DNA of 64,000 nucleotides, taken from assembly GCA_018676855.1 (NCBI GenBank), contig JABHDY010000003.1, positions 633,907 to 697,906 on the forward strand. Reading direction: 5' to 3'. The DNA is from Candidatus Woesearchaeota archaeon (GTDB lineage: Archaea > Nanobdellota > Nanobdellia > Woesearchaeales > GW2011-AR9). A program made the position numbers and the translations under genes. Positions within the stretch are counted from its first letter, which is position 1; each line of letters starts with the position of its first letter. Below are positions 46,901 through 55,434 of this stretch, piece by piece. A model generated the notes under the pieces. The model had not been told where the DNA came from and made no database searches. It was given only the letters and a program-made list of their open reading frames with translations.

Positions 46901-49755
46901 CACAGATGGACACAAGAGCAGAATCAGAAGCCGAGGCAAATGATATTTACATTAACTTTGAGGATGATGAACATTTAAATGGAATGAGCGATGATGAAAA
47001 GGATCAAGTTGTTAATTGGGTTTTAAGTGGTGCAACTAAATCTGGGTTGATTTCTATGGACACAACAGCAACCCCCTTTTATACAACAACACAAAACCCT
47101 TACAATACTTCTCTATCTAATGGAGAATCTGAAACAATAACATGGACAGTTAATGCTACTGGTGACATCAACACAACTCATGAATTTTATATTTTTGCAA
47201 ATCAAACATTTAACATGTCAGTGAGTGATGAAACGGCTTTCTGGAATGTAACAATTTCAAACAGCACAACTCAATTAGCTCCCATAGTAACTATATCAAC
47301 TCCATCCGATAATACTTTCACATTAAAAACAGATTCAAACATAACGTACACCCTTTCTGGTTCAACAGCTAACTCTTGTTGGTACGGGTATAACAGTGTT
47401 AATAAAAGTCTGGAGGGATGTGCTAATATAACTTCTTTAACGTGGAGCGAAGGCGAACATATAGTTACAATTTATGCTAATGATTCTAATAATAATGTTG
47501 GGAGTAGCTCAGTAACATTTACTGTTGATTTAACAATTCCACTAATAGATATTGCTTTTCCAACAAATAATACTGTTTCTTCAAACACAACATTAAATGT
47601 TAATTATACTGTAATAGATACCAATGTAAATTCTTGTTGGTACAGTAATGATAGTATGTCAATAAATACAACACTTGCAAGTTGTGCAAATATAACAACA
47701 GTTACGTGGTCAGAGGGTCAACACAACGTTACTGTTTGGGTAAATGATAGCGCTACTAATCAAAACAGTACAGGAATATCTTTTACTATTGATACAACAG
47801 CTCCAACTATTACTATCACTTCTCCAACAAATATATCTAATGTTACAGACCCTAGTAAGGATATTATTTATTCTGTTTCTGATAATGTTGAAATTAGTTC
47901 TTGTTGGTATGCTAACGATACTATGAGTATTAATACGACATTAGTTGGTTGTACAAACCTTACTACGGCCTTATGGCCGTTAGGTGAACATAATGTGACT
48001 ATCTGGGTAAACGACACATCAGGAAATATCAATAGTACAAGTGTAACATTTACATATTTACTTGATGCTGATAATGATAATCTTCCAGATACAGAAGATA
48101 CATTACTGTATAACGAATCTAATGTAACAAAATCTGGTGTTACACGTTTAAATATAACTGTTGGTGGTAATAAGACCAATGGAACATTTACTGGGCGTCA
48201 AGAATTTAAATTCTATGATGAAAATACGCTATTATTTAACTTTACTCACAATTTCAGTCAAGCAACGTTTGATTTAAGCAACGTCACAATTATTAAAGAT
48301 TCAAATTATATGATCATTAACCTTTCTGGCCAATTATTGTCAAACAAAACATTATACTTAACTGATAACAGTTTCATTACATTGTGTGTTAAGGACATGG
48401 ATGTGGGAACTATTAGTGAAGTAAGTTCTACATGTACCGGTACGAATGAAACAGACTTTACAGATTGTTTAGGAAACAGTACAGGAATAACAATTAACGG
48501 AACAACATGTATTGATGAAGGTACTACAATTAGCGTAAGTAACTTACAATATTCTGCAGTTAAAGGGACAGTTTCAGCAAGTAGTTCTGATGAATCCTCT
48601 GCAAGTGGTGGAAGTGGAGGTTCTGGTACTGGTGGTGGTGGTTCAGGCGCTGGCGGTTTACTCGTTGATTATGAATGTTCTTTTGATTCCGATTGTGGAG
48701 AAGAGTATGTTTGTTATGAACATCAATGTGTTAAGTTGTTTGATGTTAAGATTATTGAAATAGATTCACCGATAGGAGATGATGGATATTTAGATTTCAC
48801 TTATTTCATTAAAGGAATGGCAAACATTAATAGTGACGTCATTGTTAATTTTTGGTTAGAAAAAGATTCTGAAATTATTAGTTCTGGTCAAGATACAATA
48901 TATTTGGGTTCATTTGAAGAAAAAACTGAAACAACACAAATTTATGTGCCTCAAAATTTAGATAATGGATCTTATCAATTTCATGTGCAAGTAGATCATG
49001 AGAATTATCAAGCAGTGTCTTTCAGAACAGTTTATGTAGAAAGAGATGAAGAAACGAGCGTTGTGTTAGTACAAGAAAAAGCAGAAATAAGTGTCTCCAA
49101 CATGTATCTCTTTACAACATTTACGTTCTTAATATTAATGATATTACTTCTATTGATATTACACTTTAAAAGAAATAAGTCGTCTTCTAAGATGTTTACA
49201 ATGAAAAAGATTAAACTTCCAAAAATGGTAACAATCTCTCAACGATCTAAACTACCTAAACTACCAAATTTACCTAAATTACCTAAACTGTCTAAGCTAC
49301 CTAAACTACTTGGAATTCCTCCAATACACTCCACTTTTTTCAAAAAATCGTGGAATAATATCTTAACAATAATCTTGAATGTTGTTGGTTTTATTGTTAC
49401 TCTATTCAGAAGATCATTCAAGAAGGTTCACGATATTATCAAAGAAAGAAAAGTTCAAATTTTTCTAGTAAATAAGGTAGATCAAATACAAAAAATGATC
49501 CCTCAAGATATAATCCCTAAGAAGCCAAAGAAAAAGAAACTTAAAAAAATCAAACAAAAGGAAATAAAAGATTCAGAAGAAATTCCTATTGATACAGAAG
49601 AAGCATACAAAAGAAAGTTCATTGCTGGAATTCTTAAAGCAGTACTGAGCAAGAAAAAAGAAACAAATACCGATTCTGTTGGAGCAGAAAATCAAGAACA
49701 ACAAGAACAGGGACTTGATGAATCAAACATAAAGAAAGATTCTTCAATTCCTTAG
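43933..49755 (+). CDS. giant surface glycoprotein-like protein: glycine-rich (ALK/LTK-like) domain, Ig-like SCWY repeats, TM, basic cytoplasmic tail
   Basis: GGGGGGGYSGGGSGG…GGAGGSYNGGTSQNN…NGYVTIT; repeated SCWY…NITxxxWxxGxHxVTxxxNDS; many N-x-S/T sequons; TM MYLFTTFTFLILMILLLLIL near the C-terminus. GTG 43933 overlaps the upstream TGA. Confidence 0.75.
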   Translation: MKHVKRRRKESLIIVSSIMIFVMGLFFLNNIINPVDSTSLLTGAVIGIPGEDVANDTIVDPIPEILSEIENITESNETFLIEIEPELNESLVEESIALPIDIPVEEDFVEEPIFEPEIIEEPEVVIEIPEEPDNSITGGVTVGIPEDIIDEPVEEIEEEPVIEEPILDVPIEEPIINETNITFEKPVFPVIIEPIFEENSTNKTETLNQTTIFIENNIIVQAQPQISLDIIYPLESINVTLDDFFNISVNVTCSDADCGEVNVSLDPDTTIYNFSNCNNSGRLGPSLTNCTSFYNDTTLEDLVGVVSGIQNWTVPATGTYTIEAGGARGGNSTQAVAGVGGNGSKMSGSFDLTAGEVIFIVIGQMGEDSRNPGGGGASYVYRDADDTLPLIVAGGGGGGSYSGSLGGNSPVTENGTNGFGMTTGKGVSGHGAIKPTSVGNSNFAGGGAGWLSDGIDGLHTCTRLTEGGYSPRNGSNGGLGNAAAATTGEGGFGGGGGGQARCGAVGGGGGGGYSGGGSGGEEAGGYQAGGAGGSYNGGTSQNNSAGINDINGYVTITSTASVKGGLVSTNTSKTPFYTNTTNPYNLTLNQDESQVITWWVNATGSLNDYIFYVYANTTSNMSNSNITDTWNVTIKDKKSPIINITYPDSITYNVSITDLNYTYFDKIGSGSCWYSIDSGATNQSVSSSGTNFTGLSTSDGSNTWDVYCNDSSNNFGSSSITFTSSVPSISLTIVSPSQNINVTQNESFEVSVTVSCTNNDCGDVNVSLDPFPVSDEQKIIKEYEEKIENDVITQSAITLLDNKSFSYDIQDGCELNDGQSDVFDGGIFLYINNSVFNGARSSTEDDGREAYCTGTTMSSLNISRKVYVPHTANWSRYLEVLHNTGSDEACVNVKIYSNMGSDGSDFINTSDYNITWEIIDHWLMWDDTSITAGDDAAGFVYQQDGATETIDSVNPTSVADGTQYNGLNEWIWNDVCVPAGDTKILMHFFTQMDTRAESEAEANDIYINFEDDEHLNGMSDDEKDQVVNWVLSGATKSGLISMDTTATPFYTTTQNPYNTSLSNGESETITWTVNATGDINTTHEFYIFANQTFNMSVSDETAFWNVTISNSTTQLAPIVTISTPSDNTFTLKTDSNITYTLSGSTANSCWYGYNSVNKSLEGCANITSLTWSEGEHIVTIYANDSNNNVGSSSVTFTVDLTIPLIDIAFPTNNTVSSNTTLNVNYTVIDTNVNSCWYSNDSMSINTTLASCANITTVTWSEGQHNVTVWVNDSATNQNSTGISFTIDTTAPTITITSPTNISNVTDPSKDIIYSVSDNVEISSCWYANDTMSINTTLVGCTNLTTALWPLGEHNVTIWVNDTSGNINSTSVTFTYLLDADNDNLPDTEDTLLYNESNVTKSGVTRLNITVGGNKTNGTFTGRQEFKFYDENTLLFNFTHNFSQATFDLSNVTIIKDSNYMIINLSGQLLSNKTLYLTDNSFITLCVKDMDVGTISEVSSTCTGTNETDFTDCLGNSTGITINGTTCIDEGTTISVSNLQYSAVKGTVSASSSDESSASGGSGGSGTGGGGSGAGGLLVDYECSFDSDCGEEYVCYEHQCVKLFDVKIIEIDSPIGDDGYLDFTYFIKGMANINSDVIVNFWLEKDSEIISSGQDTIYLGSFEEKTETTQIYVPQNLDNGSYQFHVQVDHENYQAVSFRTVYVERDEETSVVLVQEKAEISVSNMYLFTTFTFLILMILLLLILHFKRNKSSSKMFTMKKIKLPKMVTISQRSKLPKLPNLPKLPKLSKLPKLLGIPPIHSTFFKKSWNNILTIILNVVGFIVTLFRRSFKKVHDIIKERKVQIFLVNKVDQIQKMIPQDIIPKKPKKKKLKKIKQKEIKDSEEIPIDTEEAYKRKFIAGILKAVLSKKKETNTDSVGAENQEQQEQGLDESNIKKDSSIP
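49250..49311. repeat. short tandem repeat encoding (K-L-P)n (KLPKLPNLPKLPKLSKLPKLLG)
   Basis: Degenerate taaactacc / taaattacc units seen directly. Confidence 0.7.
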
Positions 49756-49765
49756 AATTGATACA

Positions 49766-51481
49766 TTATTTCTCAAACATATCCTTAACTTCCTCGGAAG
49801 TAGTTGCCTGTTCAGCTTTCTTATCATCTCTGAAGTGTAAGAATCGTGGAAATCGTAATGCTAGACCGGACGCACAACTATGGAACGGACTTTTGGTAAT
49901 CTCTGCTGCAAGAACTTCAACAATGATGGTTGGAGTGAACCATACGTCAGGTTCCATTTCTTTTTTTGCTATTACTCTTGCCGGTTTTATCTTAACTTTA
50001 TCTCCATCCAATTTTCCTGGAAGGGATGCAAGCATTTCATCAGTTAGTCCTGTTCCCAACTTACAGATGGTTTCAAACGTATCATTTTTTGTATTATACG
50101 TAGCACATAATAAAGCTCCATATGTTCCATGTCTTTTCCCTCTACCATAAAATGCGCCAATAACAACCAAATCAAACGTATCAATCATATCTTGAGAATA
50201 ATCTTTTTTCCATTTTATCCAATTCCATCCACGTGTTCCCGCTTGATACACGCCCTCAAGAGATTTTATCATGATACCCTCTTGTTTATCATCAAGCATC
50301 TCGCTAAAGAACTTTTTTAATTCTTCAACATCATCAGTTATGATTCTATCTGCTGTTGTAAGGTGTTTTCCTTTCTTCACAATTTTTTCTATTTGTTTAA
50401 TACGCTCTTTGTATGATTCGTTAAGATAGGACTTTCCATCAAGATATAATAATTCAAATATCTTGGCTTGAACTGGTATTTTTTTGATATATTCTTCAAT
50501 GTCATACTTCCGTCGTCGTTGCATCAAAGTCTGAAATGGTAAATGTTTTCCTTCTTTATCAATAGCGAGAATCTCAGCTTCAATAATGAATTCCTTTGCA
50601 TTAATCTGTTTTTGTATATATTCAACTAAATCTGGAAATTGGTCAGTAATATTTTCTAATCGGCGTGAGAATAACATGATCTCACCACTTTTCGTCTTAT
50701 GGGCCTGAACACGTTCACCATCATACTTACCTTCTGCTGCAAGCGTACCAGGAATCTTTTTAACAACTTCTTCCCATTCCTTCACACGTTGCGCTAACAT
50801 CATCTTTATCGGTCTGCTAACATGAACCTGAATCTTTTCTAATCCCTTTAAACCGTCTCTGGCAAGCGTTTCTGCAATGACACCAACATCTGGACAGATA
50901 TTATAAGCTCGTTCAAGATGTTCTTTATTCTTTTTTTCACCAGTAAATGCTATTGCTAACGAATCAATAACTGTCATATCTCCCGCACCCATACGTAATG
51001 TTCCAAGGACTATACGAGAGAGATATTTTGCACCCTTTGATGACGCTTTCTGAAGTACAGAAACAAGTAATTGCGTTTTTTTATCCTGTGAACCTGTTCC
51101 AGAAAGTTTTACAATTTTATGTAATGTGTCAAACAAATCATGTATTGTTAATTTTCCAATAGGAATAAGCGTTTGTGGTTTCTTTTGAAGGACTTTCTCT
51201 GCAGTTAATCCAACATCACCCTTTGAATGCATAATTTCTTTGACTTTTTTAATGGATATAGCGCCAGCAGATGCAATGGCTTTAAGAACGGTCTTTTCTG
51301 CTAATCCAAGAACTGCACTTTCAAATTCAGACGAAATTTGTCCTAGGGTTAAATATGAAACTAATGCAATATCATCTTTAGGAACTGTCTTAAAAAAATC
51401 TGAAAGAATTTCCCGCATTTGGTTTCCAGAGGATGTTTTTTCTAACTCTTCATACACATCTACAAGTTTATCAAAGTCCAT
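49766..51481 (-). CDS. lig: ATP-dependent DNA ligase
   Basis: AEGKYDGERVQAHK (KxDG), FSRRLENITDQFPD, EAEILAID, EGIMIKSLEGVYQAGTRGWNWIKWKKDY. Confidence 0.95.
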   Translation of the reverse strand: MDFDKLVDVYEELEKTSSGNQMREILSDFFKTVPKDDIALVSYLTLGQISSEFESAVLGLAEKTVLKAIASAGAISIKKVKEIMHSKGDVGLTAEKVLQKKPQTLIPIGKLTIHDLFDTLHKIVKLSGTGSQDKKTQLLVSVLQKASSKGAKYLSRIVLGTLRMGAGDMTVIDSLAIAFTGEKKNKEHLERAYNICPDVGVIAETLARDGLKGLEKIQVHVSRPIKMMLAQRVKEWEEVVKKIPGTLAAEGKYDGERVQAHKTKSGEIMLFSRRLENITDQFPDLVEYIQKQINAKEFIIEAEILAIDKEGKHLPFQTLMQRRRKYDIEEYIKKIPVQAKIFELLYLDGKSYLNESYKERIKQIEKIVKKGKHLTTADRIITDDVEELKKFFSEMLDDKQEGIMIKSLEGVYQAGTRGWNWIKWKKDYSQDMIDTFDLVVIGAFYGRGKRHGTYGALLCATYNTKNDTFETICKLGTGLTDEMLASLPGKLDGDKVKIKPARVIAKKEMEPDVWFTPTIIVEVLAAEITKSPFHSCASGLALRFPRFLHFRDDKKAEQATTSEEVKDMFEK

Positions 51482-51514
51482 AATCTAAATAGAATGTGTG
51501 AGTTTTTAAAGGTT

Positions 51515-51566
51515 ATCGAAATTTAGTGCAACAAATTTCGATCCCGAAAATCACTATAGATTTTCG
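51515..51566. repeat. two tandem perfect inverted repeats between lig and pcm
   Basis: ATCGAAATTT-AGTGCAAC-AAATTTCGAT (51515-51542) and CGAAAATC-ACTATA-GATTTTCG (51545-51566). Confidence 0.75.
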
Positions 51567-51626
51567 TTATTGTGCATAAAATCAAAAAGCAAATGTATAA
51601 ATACCTTCACATATATAGTAATCAAC

Positions 51627-52286
51627 ATGTCCACAAAAGAAAATCTCATTCATTTCTGGAAAGAGAAAAATATTGTGAATAATCCTCTTCTTATTGATGC
51701 GTTTAGGTCTGTTCCTCGTGAAATTTTTATTGCGCCAAATCTTTACCATCTGGCATATGTTGATAAGCCCCTTCCTACAATACGAAATCAGTCAATATCA
51801 CAACCAACAACAATAATGATTATGTTAGAAGCACTTGAAATTGAGATGGGACATAACGTGTTTGAGTTAGGTGCAGGCGTTGGATATCAAGCAGCATTAT
51901 TGTCAAAAGTTGTTGGTTCTGAAGGAAAGTGTACAACTACCGACATAATTCCAGAATTAATTCATGCAACAAACAAAAATCTTACAACACTAGGTATTAC
52001 AAATACAGATATTATTGAAATGGATGGTGGTGAGGGACATAATGAAAATGCTCCCTATGATAGGATTATAATTACTGCTGCATGTCCTGTTATTCCACAA
52101 CCATTAATTGATCAATTGAAAGAAGGTGGAATACTTATCGCTCCCGTTGGTAATCTACGAGGTCAAACAATTGTCAAAGGTATTAAAGAAAATGGTCGTT
52201 TAGAACTAGATTATCTTGGTCAGTTTGCGTTTGTTCCCCTTCGAGGTAAGTATGGGTTTAAAGAATTAGAAAATATTCACGAATAA
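51627..52286 (+). CDS. pcm: protein-L-isoaspartate O-methyltransferase
   Basis: SISQPTTIMIMLEALE, VFELGAGVGYQAALLSKVVG, YDRIIITAACPVIPQPLIDQLKEGGILIAPVG. Confidence 0.93.
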   Translation: MSTKENLIHFWKEKNIVNNPLLIDAFRSVPREIFIAPNLYHLAYVDKPLPTIRNQSISQPTTIMIMLEALEIEMGHNVFELGAGVGYQAALLSKVVGSEGKCTTTDIIPELIHATNKNLTTLGITNTDIIEMDGGEGHNENAPYDRIIITAACPVIPQPLIDQLKEGGILIAPVGNLRGQTIVKGIKENGRLELDYLGQFAFVPLRGKYGFKELENIHE

Positions 52287-52862
52287 TTACACACGTTCCA
52301 TCTGCTCTATCATTCTTATAAGATTATCAAACGAAAATTCTTTTAATGGAATAACTCTAAAATGTTCTTGGTTCTTAGGACTATACAACCTTTTAGATTG
52401 TTCCATTGCAGTAATCAATTCCTGCTTTGAAATAATACCATAAAATTTTGTAAATCCGTCAGTATGATTACATACAATATGGTGGTCCGCAATTTTATCT
52501 TGTTCTTCCCTGAAACGGTCATCTGGGTATGCAACAGATCGCCATCGTTCAAGTGATTCAGGTGCGACACTTCGTAAACCAATCGTAACTTCCTGGCTAT
52601 CAATTTTTACTGTAAAGTCTGCTCCTGCACCTTGTGAATCCCCAAAATATAATCCTCGGTTTCTGAACCATATGCCCTTCTTAATAAGTACTTGTTTGAA
52701 CGCTTCTTCTGTTGTCCAACAATGGACAAAATTTTGAATCTTGACATCAACATTTCTGCCCTGTTTTCCCCATCCTTCAACTTCAATCTTTTGTTCTGCC
52801 TGTTTCTGGAAGAATGTTAAGAGGTCTTGCGGTACGTGATGTTCAATAAATGGGTCGTTCAT
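52287..52862 (-). CDS. putative type II restriction endonuclease partner of the adjacent methyltransferase
   Basis: 4-nt overlap with a DNA MTase gene; candidate nuclease-core strand region GAGADFTVKIDSQEVTIGLRSV. Confidence 0.5.
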   Translation of the reverse strand: MNDPFIEHHVPQDLLTFFQKQAEQKIEVEGWGKQGRNVDVKIQNFVHCWTTEEAFKQVLIKKGIWFRNRGLYFGDSQGAGADFTVKIDSQEVTIGLRSVAPESLERWRSVAYPDDRFREEQDKIADHHIVCNHTDGFTKFYGIISKQELITAMEQSKRLYSPKNQEHFRVIPLKEFSFDNLIRMIEQMERV

Positions 52863-53728
52863 TTGTTAACCTCATCAATCTTTACCTCTTCAATTTTCTT
52901 AAATATCAAACAATAATGGTGGTGTACATTAGGAACAAAACTGTACTTGTATCCATACGGAAATAATGTTTTATTATCTTGACACCATATTCTTTCACCA
53001 CGTAACTGGTAATGTTTGGCCATCTCCCTTGCGAAATCCCATGCAAGCATTTTATATTCACCCTTATGCATATAATTTTGTAATATAACTGCAAGGTATG
53101 CACCATCTTTAACGTACGGTTTTAACTTTACAAAAATGGATGTAAGTTTTATCAGAAAATCGTCATAGTCCTTTGCATTTCCTAAATCTTCTGGATCATC
53201 ACTATATTTTGTATCAAGACCTTTATTCTCTCTTTCTTTTGCTGCAAGACCTTTCTTGTTAAGCATTGGTCCGTAGGGGGGAGAAGTCATAACAAGATCT
53301 ATTTGTGGTAAGGCATATTGTTGCCATATATAATCTAAGCTTGAAGAGTTTCCTTCAAGAACAAGTTGTTTACATGGTTTCTCAACTCCTCTATCTGTAA
53401 GTTGTGTCTGGCCCTCAACCCGTGTTATTCGCTCTTTTGCAATGTCTGCATACTTCTTTTGAAGTTCAATGCCGATACCGTTTCGTTGTGTATTATAACA
53501 CGCAACAAGTGTACTTCCCGTTCCAAGGAACGGATCAAACACTACTGCATCACGTTTTGTGAAGAACTTAATAAAATCTTCAATGAGGTTCTCTGGATAT
53601 TTTGCTGGGTGAAGCATCTCATCTTTTTTTCTTGGTGGCGGATTATGAACAAACCATGTTTTGGTAAAAGGTAACCATTCTTTTGCAGTAAGTTCGTTTA
53701 ATCTATTATACGGAGAAACTTCAGCCAT
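52859..53728 (-). CDS. site-specific DNA methyltransferase (N4-cytosine / N6-adenine type)
   Basis: HPAKYPENLIEDFI, VFDPFLGTGSTLVACYNTQRNGIGIE, DLVMTSPPYGPML. Confidence 0.88.
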   Translation of the reverse strand: MAEVSPYNRLNELTAKEWLPFTKTWFVHNPPPRKKDEMLHPAKYPENLIEDFIKFFTKRDAVVFDPFLGTGSTLVACYNTQRNGIGIELQKKYADIAKERITRVEGQTQLTDRGVEKPCKQLVLEGNSSSLDYIWQQYALPQIDLVMTSPPYGPMLNKKGLAAKERENKGLDTKYSDDPEDLGNAKDYDDFLIKLTSIFVKLKPYVKDGAYLAVILQNYMHKGEYKMLAWDFAREMAKHYQLRGERIWCQDNKTLFPYGYKYSFVPNVHHHYCLIFKKIEEVKIDEVNK

Positions 53729-53806
53729 CTAATAAATAATGAATTGATGTATATAAAATTATAGGAATGTGAGAATATAATTAAAAAAAATAAAATAAAA
53801 AAATGT

Positions 53807-54256
53807 TTATCTTTTTCTTTTCTTAGCAGGTTTCTTTTTAGCCGCTTTTCTTTTAACTGTTTTTTTCTTTACAACTTTCTTCTTAACCGCCTTTTTCTTA
53901 GCAGGTTTCTTTTTAGTTGCTTTTTTCTTCACAGCTTTCTTTTTAACAGTTTTTTTCTTTGCAACTTTTCGTTTAGCAACCTTTTTCTTGACTGCCTTCT
54001 TCTTAACTGCTTTCTTTTTTCCACGTTTCCTGCCACGAGCCATTTTTGCTCGACAAACATTTCCCTTCTTATCGATGAAGTATAGATAGCCGCTTTCTTT
54101 CTTTACACCAACTTTTGCAACAACCTGTTTCTTCGCTCGTCCCTTTTTTCTTCCTGCTCTGCTCATTTGAGCTCGAGAGACGTTTCCGTTTTTATCGATA
54201 AAATAGAGATAACCGCTTTCCTTCTTAACTCCAACTTTTGCTACAACTTGTGCCAT
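53807..54256 (-). CDS. chromatin-like basic protein: duplicated VVAKVGVKKESGYLYFIDKxGNV module + Lys/Ala/Pro-rich tail
   Basis: Two near-identical modules, then (K/R)KKxxxKKK repeats like bacterial histone H1-like tails. GAGGTG 8 nt before ATG 54256. Confidence 0.7.
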   Translation of the reverse strand: MAQVVAKVGVKKESGYLYFIDKNGNVSRAQMSRAGRKKGRAKKQVVAKVGVKKESGYLYFIDKKGNVCRAKMARGRKRGKKKAVKKKAVKKKVAKRKVAKKKTVKKKAVKKKATKKKPAKKKAVKKKVVKKKTVKRKAAKKKPAKKRKR

Positions 54257-54372
54257 AGTCATCCCACCTCTTTATTTTTGTTTTTTAAGTTTGAAAACTT
54301 GTGGTTTTCTGGTCGTAAAGAAACAACATAAGTATTTAAACCTTTCTTTTTCTTCGTCGAGAATAGTGCCCA

Positions 54373-55116
54373 TTATCCTCTATTAAGAATACTATCTTTA
54401 CTCAGAATTGTGTTTGCGTGTAAAGAATCATTGAGGTTAAGAACACTTTTCTGGAACATATTATGGTCGTCAAAACCTATCCTTGGACATGCAGTATTGA
54501 CCCATATATCAATAAATGGGAAGTTTTCAAGCTGGTCAAATGAAATATTGTTGTCAATAAAGTAGTAGAGTTTCTTGTCAGGGTATGTCTTTTCCAATTC
54601 TAAAGAGTGTTTGTACTGTTCCTGGCCCGGTTTTATGGTTATAATAACGCCGATCTTTGTTGCAGATATGAATTTTATCAATGATCCTTTGTATTTCTTA
54701 AGATTTTTAATTATATCATTAGTCGTGAGAATGGTCATTGTCTTTGCAATAGGGTCATTACATACAACTTCAATAGTTTTTTTGTTATCCTTTTGAGCAT
54801 AGACAAGTGCAAGTGGATGAAATTTGCCATCACCAATGTAGAGGTAACAATCAACATCTTCTTCAGTATTAAGTGAATCCTTGTAACAATCACATCCAAG
54901 TAATTGTTTTTGACATTGTGCTCTCTTTGGTTGTGATGAGATTATTGTAATTCCTAGATCTTCTAACTGCTTCTCTATAGTCTGAAGATTGTTACAGAAT
55001 TGAACAGATGCATAAAGAGCAATCTTAGTATATTTCTTCTCTTTAAGATAATCACATGTTTCTTTAGACAATTCTATATCCTTTTCATACGGTGCTTCTA
55101 CAAAGAGTGTTTCCAT
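54373..55116 (-). CDS. dph2: diphthamide biosynthesis protein Dph2, domains 2+3 (split-gene 3' part)
   Basis: LLGCDCYKDS (2nd Cys region), YIGDGKFHPLALV, GVIITIKPGQEQY, WVNTACPRIGFDD (3rd Cys). ATG 55116 overlaps the stop of the upstream ORF (TAATG). Confidence 0.78.
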   Translation of the reverse strand: METLFVEAPYEKDIELSKETCDYLKEKKYTKIALYASVQFCNNLQTIEKQLEDLGITIISSQPKRAQCQKQLLGCDCYKDSLNTEEDVDCYLYIGDGKFHPLALVYAQKDNKKTIEVVCNDPIAKTMTILTTNDIIKNLKKYKGSLIKFISATKIGVIITIKPGQEQYKHSLELEKTYPDKKLYYFIDNNISFDQLENFPFIDIWVNTACPRIGFDDHNMFQKSVLNLNDSLHANTILSKDSILNRG

Positions 55117-55379
55117 TACCAACCATCCTCTCTCTGAAATTTGTTATGACCCCAACTAATGAGAAGATCAACATGTAAGTTTTTCAAGCCAAGGGGAACG
55201 TCACACGCACCAAAATTGCTTCCTAACCATATGAGTACACGAGCTCCCGTTTCCTTCACGATAGACTCTTCAATAACGTCTGCCTTAGGCTTCATACCAT
55301 CAGGTAACTGGATGCAAACAGTCTTTGCATTTGATTCTTTAATCTTTGCAATTACTCTTTCTAATTCTAAATTGTACAT
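55116..55379 (-). CDS. dph2: diphthamide biosynthesis protein Dph2, domain 1 (split-gene 5' part)
   Basis: KTVCIQLPDGMKPKADVIEESI…WLGSNFGACDVPLG (1st Cys)…VDLLISWGHNKF, then stop. Confidence 0.78.
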   Translation of the reverse strand: MYNLELERVIAKIKESNAKTVCIQLPDGMKPKADVIEESIVKETGARVLIWLGSNFGACDVPLGLKNLHVDLLISWGHNKFQREDGW

Positions 55380-55434
55380 GGTAGTGTATTTTGTATGGTT
55401 TTTTATATATATTTCCGTGTATATATTTGAGAAA

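Noticed and set aside
53807-54050. Tandem-repeat or CRISPR-like signal in the Lys-rich tail
   Set aside because: Explained by AAA/AAG-rich codons for KKK repeats; no spacers.
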